Position numbers and translations under genes: made by a program. From positions 124,001 to 188,000 of the forward strand of contig NZ_CP022387.1 of assembly GCF_002302635.1 (NCBI RefSeq): 64,000 nt of DNA, given 5' to 3'. Below are positions 7,436-14,564 of the stretch, one piece after another (positions within the stretch are counted from its first letter, which is position 1; the number at the start of each line of letters is the position of its first letter). The notes beneath the pieces were generated by a model. It was not told the origin of the DNA. It saw only the letters and a program-made list of their open reading frames with translations, and made no database searches. The stretch is from Capnocytophaga stomatis. GTDB lineage: Bacteria > Bacteroidota > Bacteroidia > Flavobacteriales > Flavobacteriaceae.

Positions 7436-8707
7436 ATGGCAGTAGATTTACTTCTTGGGCTTCAATGGGGCGATGAAGGAAAAGGAAAAATCGTAGATGT
7501 ACTTACACAAAAGTACGATATCATCGCACGTTTTCAAGGAGGTCCCAATGCTGGACACACTCTCGAATTCAACGGAATCAAACACGTTTTACATACCATC
7601 CCCTCAGGGATTTTCCACAAAAATGCAATAAATATTGTTGGAAATGGCGTGGTTATTGACCCCGTTATTTTCAAAAAAGAAATTGACGCTTTAGGAAAAT
7701 TCAATATCGACCTGAAAAACAGATTATTAATATCCAGAAAAGCACATCTTATCTTGCCTACACACCGATTGCTTGATGCTGCTTCCGAAGCCTCAAAAGG
7801 AAAGGCAAAAATTGGCTCTACCTTAAAAGGAATAGGACCAACTTATATGGACAAAACGGGCAGAAATGGGCTTCGTGTGGGCGATATCGAACTGGCTGAT
7901 TTTGAGACAAGATATCGCAATTTAACAGACAAGCACGAAGAAATGATTTCGCACTACAATGTGGAAATTCAATACAATCTGTCAGAATTGGAAGCAGAAT
8001 TCTTTGAAGCTATCGAATCTCTGAAAAAACTTCAATTCATTGATAGTGAAGAATATATACATCAAGCTATTAAAAGCGGAAAAAAAATATTGGCAGAAGG
8101 AGCTCAAGGTTCATTGTTAGATATCGATTTCGGAACATATCCTTTTGTTACTTCTTCAAATACAACTGCCGCAGGAGCTTGTACAGGTTTGGGGGTTGCT
8201 CCAACACAAATTGGCGAGGTTTTAGGTATTTTCAAAGCTTACACTACACGTGTTGGAAGCGGACCTTTCCCAACTGAGCTTTTTGATGAAGATGGCGAAA
8301 CAATGGGACGTGTGGGGCGTGAATTTGGTGCTACTACAGGACGTAAACGCCGTTGCGGATGGTTAGACTTGGTTGCACTGAAATATGCCGTGCAAGTGAA
8401 TGGAGTGACGCAACTTATGATGATGAAAGCCGACGTTTTAAGTGGGTTTGAAACATTGAAAGTGTGTACTTCCTACAAATACAACGGCAAAGAAATCAAT
8501 CATTTACCATATAATATCGAAGAGCAAAACGTAACTCCTATTTACACAGAAATGAAAGGATGGGCGAAAGATTTAACACAAATCACTGATACAGAAGAAC
8601 TTCCAAAAGAATTAAATGATTATATTTCATTTTTAGAAAAAGAATTGGAAGTGCCTATCACACTTGTTTCAGTAGGTCCCGACCGAACACAAACCATTGT
8701 TAGATAA
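7436..8707 (+). CDS. purA: adenylosuccinate synthetase
   Basis: 423 aa, the normal family length. Converts IMP, aspartate and GTP to adenylosuccinate, the first committed step to AMP. The GTP-binding P-loop is LQWGDEGKGK (residues 9-18); GPNAGHTL, IGPTYMDKTGR, SSNTTAAGACTG and the C-terminal VSVGPDRTQT are the other family signatures. ATG start with an A/T-rich leader. It is followed after 24 bases by panB on the same strand, a likely cotranscript. It begins about 150 bases after the Fur-family gene, with a perfect palindrome between them that could be an operator. Confidence 0.97.
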   Translation: MAVDLLLGLQWGDEGKGKIVDVLTQKYDIIARFQGGPNAGHTLEFNGIKHVLHTIPSGIFHKNAINIVGNGVVIDPVIFKKEIDALGKFNIDLKNRLLISRKAHLILPTHRLLDAASEASKGKAKIGSTLKGIGPTYMDKTGRNGLRVGDIELADFETRYRNLTDKHEEMISHYNVEIQYNLSELEAEFFEAIESLKKLQFIDSEEYIHQAIKSGKKILAEGAQGSLLDIDFGTYPFVTSSNTTAAGACTGLGVAPTQIGEVLGIFKAYTTRVGSGPFPTELFDEDGETMGRVGREFGATTGRKRRCGWLDLVALKYAVQVNGVTQLMMMKADVLSGFETLKVCTSYKYNGKEINHLPYNIEEQNVTPIYTEMKGWAKDLTQITDTEELPKELNDYISFLEKELEVPITLVSVGPDRTQTIVR

Positions 8708-8731
8708 TTATCTATTTATTTGAAAATTAAT

Positions 8732-9550
8732 ATGTCTGTTGCAAAAAAAGAATACAAACGTGTAACAACAAAGTCGTTAATTGATATGAAATCTCGCGGA
8801 GAGAAAATTTCAATGCTTACGGCTTACGATTATACATTTAGCAGAATCATTGACGGAGCGGGAATTGATGTAATTCTTGTAGGTGACTCTGCGAGTAACG
8901 TGATGGCAGGGCACGAAACCACTTTGCCAATTACCTTAGACCAAATGATTTACCACGCTTCATCGGTGGTTCGGGGGGCGGGACGTTCGCTGGTAGTTGT
9001 TGATTTACCTTTCGGTTCGTATCAGTCTAATCCCAAAGAAGCTCTCCGTTCAGCCATTCGTATTATGAAAGAAAGTGGCGGACACGCAGTAAAACTTGAA
9101 GGTGGAAAAGAAATCAAGGAAAGTATCAAACGCATCTTAAACGCCGGTATTCCTGTGATGGGTCATTTAGGATTAACTCCGCAATCAATCTATAAATTTG
9201 GTTCTTATACAGTTAGAGCTAAAGAAGAGGCGGAAGCTCAAAAACTAAAAGAAGATGCCATTATGCTGGAAAAAATGGGATGTTTTGCAATCGTTCTGGA
9301 AAAAGTTCCGGCAACTTTGGCAGAAGAAGTAGCCAAGAGTGTTAGTATCCCCGTTATAGGAATTGGAGCAGGAAATGGTGTTGATGGTCAAGTACTTGTA
9401 CTTCACGATGTTTTAGGAATGACTAATGAATTTCACCCGAGATTTTTACGTCGTTATGCCAATTTGTATGATGAAATAACTTCGGCTGTTTCTCGTTATG
9501 TGGAAGATGTGAAAAACCTTGAATTTCCCAATAAAGAGGAATCTTATTAG
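8732..9550 (+). CDS. panB: 3-methyl-2-oxobutanoate hydroxymethyltransferase
   Basis: 272 aa. First step of pantothenate synthesis: transfers a hydroxymethyl group from methylene-THF to ketoisovalerate. Seen: [14 protein letters not shown] near the start, the metal-binding [33 protein letters not shown] and the C-terminal [14 protein letters not shown]. An in-frame TTG exists four codons upstream, but the ATG at 8732 matches the usual family N-terminus. Follows purA closely; panC and panD are not in the window. The ketoisovalerate substrate links it to the branched-chain aminotransferase gene at 21.5 kb. Confidence 0.96.
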   Translation: MSVAKKEYKRVTTKSLIDMKSRGEKISMLTAYDYTFSRIIDGAGIDVILVGDSASNVMAGHETTLPITLDQMIYHASSVVRGAGRSLVVVDLPFGSYQSNPKEALRSAIRIMKESGGHAVKLEGGKEIKESIKRILNAGIPVMGHLGLTPQSIYKFGSYTVRAKEEAEAQKLKEDAIMLEKMGCFAIVLEKVPATLAEEVAKSVSIPVIGIGAGNGVDGQVLVLHDVLGMTNEFHPRFLRRYANLYDEITSAVSRYVEDVKNLEFPNKEESY

Positions 9551-9563
9551 AATTTTTCAGAAA

Positions 9564-9601
9564 TTTCAGATTCAGAGTAAAATCCTGAATCTGAAACTTT
9601 T
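9564..9601 (+). terminator. terminator after panB
   Basis: Perfect 12-bp stem (9564-9575 with 9585-9596) followed by a short T run, 13 bases after the panB stop. Confidence 0.7.
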
Positions 9602-9619
9602 GAATATTGCATTCGTGTA

Positions 9620-10456
9620 ATGTTTCGGCATCAGGGAAAAAATAGAACAGCAAAAAATAATTTACAAATTGCTGTGGTACTTTCGTTTGTAGCGGGAATT
9701 GTTAATGTGGTTGGTTTCTTGTTTTTAGGAAAGTTAACTACCAATGTAACAGGGCATTTTGCTCTTTTTATTTACGACGTTTCCATAATGGAATTCTGGA
9801 AAGGAACGATTTACTTTTTGTATATTTTTTCCTTTTTAGTAGGCTCATTTACATCGGGTTGGCTTATTGAAACAGCAAATCATTACAAAAAGCACAACGT
9901 TTTTGTTATTCCTACTTTGGTGGAGTGTTTTTTGTTGTTTACTGCAATGGTACTCAATCATTTTTTTACCGATTTCCCAACTGATATTACCGCCTGCATA
10001 TTGCTTTTTGCTATGGGAGTACAAAATTCATTCGTAACGAAAATTTCTAATTCCATAGTCAGAACCACGCACCTTACAGGTTTATTCACAGATTTAGGAA
10101 TCGAACTTTCTCAATGGATTTACCTGAAAAATAATAACTTAAAGACTCAGTTAGACAAAGTAAAATCAAACATCAAATTACGTTTATTCATCATTATTTT
10201 CTTCTTTTTAGGAGGATTAAGCGGTGGTTTTTTCTTCGTAAAAATGGAAATGAATCTGAAAGCTTTAACTATTCCCATCATTGTTTTGCTTTTAGGGCTT
10301 TTTTATGACGATTTTCGTTTTGTCTATCTTACGAAAAAAAGAAAATATGAAAATAACATCAAACGCAGAAAACCTACAAATACTTTACGAGGACAATCAC
10401 CTGATAATCATAAACAAAAGGGCTGGAGACATCGTCCAAGGCGACAAAACGGGTGA
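9620..10456 (+). CDS. DUF1275 (YoaK-like) membrane protein, C-terminus probably altered by a frameshift
   Basis: 278 aa with about six membrane segments. LSFVAGIVNVVGFLFLGKLTTNVTGH near the start and AMGVQNSFVTKISNSIVRTTHLTG are signatures of the DUF1275/YoaK family, predicted inner-membrane transporters of unknown substrate. Family members are about 220-245 aa, yet this one runs 110 bases into the next gene and its last 37 residues are Arg/Lys-rich with no family character. One more A in the seven-A run at 10334-10340 would end the protein at a TGA (10348-10350) overlapping the ATG of the next gene, the usual coupling. A recent indel or an assembly error is likely. Confidence 0.8.
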   Translation: MFRHQGKNRTAKNNLQIAVVLSFVAGIVNVVGFLFLGKLTTNVTGHFALFIYDVSIMEFWKGTIYFLYIFSFLVGSFTSGWLIETANHYKKHNVFVIPTLVECFLLFTAMVLNHFFTDFPTDITACILLFAMGVQNSFVTKISNSIVRTTHLTGLFTDLGIELSQWIYLKNNNLKTQLDKVKSNIKLRLFIIIFFFLGGLSGGFFFVKMEMNLKALTIPIIVLLLGLFYDDFRFVYLTKKRKYENNIKRRKPTNTLRGQSPDNHKQKGWRHRPRRQNG

Positions 10457-11051
10457 TTCTCCTTTAAGTGAAATTGTTAAAAAACACTTAAAAAATAAAT
10501 ACAATAAACCCGGTGAAGTTTTCCTCGGCGTGGTACATCGTTTAGACCGACCCACCACAGGAATTGTAGTTTTTGCAAAAACTTCCAAAGCCTTATCCAG
10601 ATTAAATGCCTCATTTGCAGAGAAAAACACTATCGAAAAAACATATTGGGCAATTACAGAAAACTGCCCCTCTCCCACCGAAGGTTCTCTAACACATTGG
10701 CTTACAAGAAATACGGAAAAAAATAAATCCACAGCTCACAAAAAAGAAGTAAAAAATAGCAAAAAAGCGGTACTAAATTACAGATTACTGAAAAAATTAA
10801 ATAATTACTATCTGCTGGAAATTCAGCTAATTACAGGAAGGCATCATCAAATTAGGTCGCAACTTTCTGCCATAGAATGCATTATAAAGGGAGATTTAAA
10901 ATATGGTGCAAAACGCTCAAACCCAGACGGAAGCATCCATCTTCACGCACGAAAATTAAGTTTTATTCATCCTGTGAAGAAAGAAAAAATTGAAATCACA
11001 GCTCCTGTTCCTGACGAAAAGTTGTGGATTGCTTGTAACGATGGAATTTAG
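10347..11051 (+). CDS. RluA-family 23S rRNA/tRNA pseudouridine synthase
   Basis: 234 aa. Isomerises uridine to pseudouridine in structured RNA. The catalytic-Asp motif HRLDRPTTGIVVFAKT is complete (Asp about residue 64), and ILYEDNHLIIINKRAG near the start and RHHQIRSQLS later are family signatures. No N-terminal S4 domain is present, so it belongs to the short RluA/C/TruC-like group; the exact target base is not deducible. The ATG at 10347 was chosen because ILYEDNHL follows it at the usual distance; the upstream in-frame codons overlap the DUF1275 gene. Confidence 0.9.
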   Translation: MKITSNAENLQILYEDNHLIIINKRAGDIVQGDKTGDSPLSEIVKKHLKNKYNKPGEVFLGVVHRLDRPTTGIVVFAKTSKALSRLNASFAEKNTIEKTYWAITENCPSPTEGSLTHWLTRNTEKNKSTAHKKEVKNSKKAVLNYRLLKKLNNYYLLEIQLITGRHHQIRSQLSAIECIIKGDLKYGAKRSNPDGSIHLHARKLSFIHPVKKEKIEITAPVPDEKLWIACNDGI

Positions 11052-11068
11052 GAAATTTCTTCCTTCTG

Positions 11069-11908
11069 TTAAAAAATCGCTCCAACCCCGAAACTAACGC
11101 CCGAAGCCTTGCTTCCAGCCAAATTAACATATTGATATTTAACCCCTATGTTGTAATTTCTGAAATAAAACTTTGGTCCAATCGAAAAATGATAAACATC
11201 ACTATTCCTAAAAGCACTGTACTTCAAGTCTGTATATAAAGAGAATGGTTTAATGAAGATTTCGTTTCCTAATTCGGTTGCAAATCCTAACTGATTGATT
11301 TCATTGCCTATATAACTTGCTCCGAGTCCCCAATGGAGAGAAACTCTCGGCGTTCTTATACGAAAATATTGCCCCGTAAGCGTGAATATATCCAATTTGC
11401 TGTTTTTGTTTGCTAACAATTTTTCCCAAAAATGCAAATATTCGGCTTTTAAAGCAAAGCGGTTTCCCAATCTGATTTTCAAGTTCAAATCATTCATAAA
11501 AAATTTACCTTTTTCAGAAAAATAGTAATTAGAACCTTCCAATCTCCAAAAAATATAGTCGTCCGAACGCACATAATTATAATCTCCTTTAGCTCCTGCG
11601 TAAAACGGATAAGGACTTAAAGTAGAATTATACATCTGACTTTCTTGTTCCAAAGGAGTTTCAAAAGCCACATAATACGCCAGAAATATAGTCAAATCCA
11701 ACAAAATTCCTGCAAAAATCCCTTCACCAGAATAATGAGAACTGGAAGAAGAACGAGATGAATTTCTGTTAGAATTTGAAGCATTTCCGCCTTGAATTTG
11801 CAAATCTTGAGATAAATTTTCCTTTGCCTTTTCTATTTTACTCTGCCCTGAAACAGAAATAGTTAGCATTGAAAAAAGAATTATATAAATAAATTTCATC
11901 ACAGTCAA
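11069..11908 (-). CDS. secreted, probably outer-membrane protein of unknown function
   Basis: 279 aa. A signal peptide (to about SVSGQ) is followed by a serine/asparagine-rich stretch (SNSNRNSSRSSSSS, residues 43-57), one hydrophobic segment (GILLDLTIFLAYYVAF) and then repeated amphipathic strands ending GVSFGVGAIF, suggesting a beta-barrel of about ten strands. The Met at residue 4 is an equally plausible start. It is the last gene of a minus-strand cluster starting at 13928 and follows the M48 protease after 28 bases; it could be that protease's outer-membrane partner, but no sequence feature proves it. Confidence 0.65.
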   Translation of the reverse strand: MTVMKFIYIILFSMLTISVSGQSKIEKAKENLSQDLQIQGGNASNSNRNSSRSSSSSHYSGEGIFAGILLDLTIFLAYYVAFETPLEQESQMYNSTLSPYPFYAGAKGDYNYVRSDDYIFWRLEGSNYYFSEKGKFFMNDLNLKIRLGNRFALKAEYLHFWEKLLANKNSKLDIFTLTGQYFRIRTPRVSLHWGLGASYIGNEINQLGFATELGNEIFIKPFSLYTDLKYSAFRNSDVYHFSIGPKFYFRNYNIGVKYQYVNLAGSKASGVSFGVGAIF

Positions 11909-11936
11909 TTTTTTGAGATTGCTTCTTTATTCTGTT

Positions 11937-12758
11937 TCAAAATTCATCATCTTCGCTCGAAATTTCTTTTTTAAATGATTCCCAAGTACTTGGAGAAATT
12001 ATTTCTGTAAACGAAACTTTTGCATTTCTGGCTTTTTCCATTATGTATTCCTCTCGTTCTTTGGACATTGGATGTGACTGAATCCATTTTAAAGCAGAAA
12101 ATTCTCCCTTCCCAAAGGTTTTCATTAGCTCCGCAAAAGGCTTCGGATTTACCTGACTTTCAATAAGATAATCCACTCCCAGAAGGTCTGCCTCCTTTTC
12201 CATTTCTCTGCTAAAAGCCGACGAAGAAACCATTTGAACAATTTCTGTTGCGATTGATAAATCGGACTGACCTGAAATTAACGAAAGTAAAACGCCCAAA
12301 CCCAATTCTTTTATGAGCGATTCCATAACGTGTTTGCGTTCGATGTGAGCTAACTCGTGTGCAATTACTCCGCTGAGAGCCTCCGGTGTTTCAGTTTTTT
12401 CAATCAATCCTGTGTAGATAACTAACTGACGGTCAGGAAGAGCAAAGGCATTAACTATCGGACTTTTGAATATGTAAACTCGAATACTTTCTGAATCAAT
12501 CTGATTTGGTTTGCAAATTCTTGTAACTAAGCTATCAATCGTTTGAATAACATACGGATTTTCAACACTTTCAGCTTCAGACTTAAATTCGGAAATCATC
12601 ATCTTTCCAAGCTCTTTTTCAAGTTTTTGAATATTTCGATTCTCTTTTATATCATTTATATTAACAAGCCCAACCCAATTAACTTGTTTTAACAAAAACC
12701 AAGTTCCTAAAAATGAAACAAGAATCAAAATTCCTCGGATAGCTATTTTACTCATCAT
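11937..12758 (-). CDS. M48-family zinc metalloprotease, membrane anchored
   Basis: 273 aa. An N-terminal hydrophobic segment (about residues 7-25) acts as uncleaved anchor or signal, then a peptidase M48 domain with the zinc motif HELAH (His134, Glu135, His138) and the downstream third ligand in EKEAD (Glu187). Overall layout resembles periplasmic M48C (BepA/LoiP-like) enzymes that clear or assemble outer-membrane proteins, without TPR repeats. It overlaps the preceding gene by 11 bases (8 if the second Met is used), indicating translational coupling with the polytopic protein. The neighbouring barrel protein fits an envelope quality-control role, which is inference. Confidence 0.88.
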   Translation of the reverse strand: MMSKIAIRGILILVSFLGTWFLLKQVNWVGLVNINDIKENRNIQKLEKELGKMMISEFKSEAESVENPYVIQTIDSLVTRICKPNQIDSESIRVYIFKSPIVNAFALPDRQLVIYTGLIEKTETPEALSGVIAHELAHIERKHVMESLIKELGLGVLLSLISGQSDLSIATEIVQMVSSSAFSREMEKEADLLGVDYLIESQVNPKPFAELMKTFGKGEFSALKWIQSHPMSKEREEYIMEKARNAKVSFTEIISPSTWESFKKEISSEDDEF

Positions 12759-13185
12759 TTTTCACTAATAAATCCGTAATATCTCCGTAAAACCACCAAA
12801 TTAAGTGTTCTCCCTTACGCACTTTGGTTGCCGTATAAGCTGTCCCGATAAATTCCACAAAGTTGAACAGAAAAACAGTTATCAAATAAGCTATATAGCT
12901 ATTAGTAACTTCCCATTTTCCAAAAATAATTGAGATTGTCCACCAAAAGCCAATCACATTTATCGGAAAAACAGACAGTTGTGATATCAACGCTTGCGTG
13001 CAATGCCAACGCACAAAGTAAGAGCTTCTTCTGTAAGCAAAAAAGAATACAAACGTAGCTAAAAGATTGACTATCGGGAAAGGCAACCCTACAATAATCG
13101 CCATCACGGACATCAAATAACTATTTGAAGCTCTTTCCTTATCGCTTTCGCTGATTCTGTAGCCTAATTTTTTGATTGTTATCAT
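12748..13185 (-). CDS. polytopic inner-membrane protein, DUF4870-like
   Basis: About 145 aa with three to four hydrophobic segments separated by short charged loops; the stretch SYFVRWHCTQALISQL resembles the FVRFHAxQAL-type motif of DUF4870/Tic20-like small membrane proteins. The ATG at 13185 is chosen because it overlaps the stop of the preceding DUF2752 gene in the sequence ATGA, a classical coupling; an extra nine upstream codons are possible. The 3' end overlaps the M48 protease start. No enzymatic residues are apparent. Confidence 0.65.
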   Translation of the reverse strand: MITIKKLGYRISESDKERASNSYLMSVMAIIVGLPFPIVNLLATFVFFFAYRRSSYFVRWHCTQALISQLSVFPINVIGFWWTISIIFGKWEVTNSYIAYLITVFLFNFVEFIGTAYTATKVRKGEHLIWWFYGDITDLLVKNDE

Positions 13186-13589
13186 AATCCTTTTTGTATA
13201 TTCCAAATCCAATTAAGTAATATCAAGAAAATCAGAGGAATATAAACATATGCTTTTTTCAAATACTCTTCCAATTTTATGTACATTTGATAAAATAAAG
13301 TTTTACGGAACACTAAATCATACAAAAGTACAAGCGGAGCTATCAATAAAAATAAAGAAGCCAATATCCCTAATGGATTCAAATAGAAAGATTTAACAAA
13401 ATTCCCTTCAAAAAAAGAAACCACGGAACGAGTTGTCCCGCAAGAAGGACAAGGGATATCAGTTATGTGTTTGGACATACAGACCGTAAGCCCCACATCA
13501 CTCTTATGAGTTAAAAAACTGATAATCAACCACCCCCAACCTACAACACAGAATATTGTAAAAAACGTATATGTGTTTTTTGCTGTCAA
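13182..13589 (-). CDS. DUF2752 membrane protein
   Basis: 135 aa with three hydrophobic segments. Carries the DUF2752 hallmark DIPCPSCGTTRS (about residues 42-53) followed by the helix FFEGNFVKSFYLNPLGILA. The family is widespread in Bacteroidota and its biochemical role is unknown; the conserved Cys-x-x-Cys could bind metal or undergo redox chemistry. The start is a TTG placed immediately after the stop codon of the TM2 gene; no ATG is available before the conserved motif. Tightly packed between TM2 and the DUF4870-like gene. Confidence 0.8.
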   Translation of the reverse strand: MTAKNTYTFFTIFCVVGWGWLIISFLTHKSDVGLTVCMSKHITDIPCPSCGTTRSVVSFFEGNFVKSFYLNPLGILASLFLLIAPLVLLYDLVFRKTLFYQMYIKLEEYLKKAYVYIPLIFLILLNWIWNIQKGL

Positions 13590-13928
13590 TTAGAAAAGTG
13601 CTGCTTGTAAAATTTCTGCATTTTTATCACGTGTAGCATCCATAATCAAGAACCAATCGACGATTGTCCAAATCCCTAACCCTCCGCAGGTTAATAGTTT
13701 AGCTATTCCAAGCCCCGTATCACCGATATAGAAGCGATCAATTCCCAATTGTCCCACGAAAAATGAAATGATTAACGATGTGGTAGGATCTTTTAACTGA
13801 AGTGACTGTAAAGCAACCCAATGAGAGTCATCCAATTCAAGTAAACGCTGACGGATTTGAGGTACTAATTCACTTTTGAAAAATTTTGCGTTAGTAATGA
13901 TAAACATATCTACTTTCTGAGCATCCAT
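13590..13928 (-). CDS. TM2 domain-containing protein
   Basis: 112 aa. A soluble N-terminal half (about 50 residues, charged) is followed by a TM2 domain: two hydrophobic helices joined by GQLGIDRFYIGDTGLGIAKL, with the DRFY turn that defines the family, and a second helix GGLGIWTIVDWFLIM. TM2 proteins are small membrane proteins of unclear function. It opens the minus-strand cluster; the stop codon abuts the TTG start of the DUF2752 gene, so translation is probably coupled. The upstream 160 bases to the divergent 14.1-kb gene must hold both promoters. Confidence 0.82.
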   Translation of the reverse strand: MDAQKVDMFIITNAKFFKSELVPQIRQRLLELDDSHWVALQSLQLKDPTTSLIISFFVGQLGIDRFYIGDTGLGIAKLLTCGGLGIWTIVDWFLIMDATRDKNAEILQAALF

Positions 13929-14092
13929 AAAAATATTTTTTAAGAAATAATGTGCAATATTACCATTTTTTTCTGAATTCTCATAATTTAGAAATACAAA
14001 TAATCGTATATTTTCAGCAGTAAAACTCAGCCAATATTTTGTTCTTATGCCTTTTTATTGTACATTTGTAACCGAATTAAAAAGAAATGATT

Positions 14093-14356
14093 ATGGCAAG
14101 CATCAGAAATTTAAAAAAAGAAATTAACTACGTTTTCGGAGATATTATTGACAGTGTTTTTCATTGGGAGTACACAAGCGGAAATTTTGGTGAAGGTTCG
14201 GAGCTTACCCTAGAAATTTTGGTAGCTTATGATGAATTAATCGAAAAAATTTATCACCGAAATGTTGAAAACAGAGGTGCTCATTTAAAGCAAGTTAGAA
14301 AAGATTTTGAGCAAAAAGCGGGAGCTTTCATCGGAAAATTGAACAAGTTGAGTTAA
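14093..14356 (+). CDS. conserved small protein of unknown function
   Basis: 87 aa from the ATG at 14093 (another ATG lies two codons upstream at 14087). Highly charged and predicted helical, with segments NLKKEINYVFGDIID and VENRGAHLKQVRKDFEQKAG; no signal peptide or membrane helix. Proteins of this type occur as solitary genes in Flavobacteriaceae, but I know of no function. It stands alone between the divergent TM2 cluster and tRNA-Thr, whose promoter starts 18 bases after its stop. Confidence 0.7.
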   Translation: MASIRNLKKEINYVFGDIIDSVFHWEYTSGNFGEGSELTLEILVAYDELIEKIYHRNVENRGAHLKQVRKDFEQKAGAFIGKLNKLS

Positions 14357-14373
14357 TTTTTTTCGGAAAATAG

Positions 14374-14403
14374 TTGCAAATTAAAAAAAAGTTCTTACAT
14401 TTG
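14374..14403 (+). promoter_or_regulatory. promoter of tRNA-Thr (-33 and -7)
   Basis: TTG at 14374-14376, exactly 19 bases, then TACATTTG at 14396-14403; the tRNA begins 13 bases later. This is the full Bacteroidota housekeeping promoter arrangement. Confidence 0.8.
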
Positions 14404-14416
14404 CACCCGCAATAAC

Positions 14417-14490
14417 GCCGATATAGCTCAGTTGGCCAGAGCACGTGATTTGTAATCTCGGGGTCGTGGGTTCGAATCCCTCTATCGGCT
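14417..14490 (+). tRNA. tRNA-Thr (anticodon TGT)
   Basis: 74 bases with a perfect 7-bp acceptor stem (GCCGATA with TATCGGC), a D stem GCTC/GAGC, anticodon loop TTTGTAA with TGT at 14451-14453, and the T loop TTCGAAT. No CCA is encoded. Two T-T oppositions are seen, at the middle pair of the anticodon stem (CGTGA against TCTCG) and at the second pair of the T stem (GTGGG against CCCTC). Preceded by a full promoter and followed by a terminator, so it is a single-gene transcript. Confidence 0.95.
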
Positions 14491-14498
14491 CAAAAAAC

Positions 14499-14529
14499 AA
14501 AGCCATCTTTTTAAAAAGGTGGCTTTTTT
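14499..14529 (+). terminator. terminator after tRNA-Thr
   Basis: Stem of AAAGCCATCTTTTT with AAAAAGGTGGCTTT (one wobble) running into a T run, 9 bases after the tRNA. Confidence 0.8.
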
Positions 14530-14564
14530 CATTTCCTTAACTTACAAAATTTTACAACCACACA

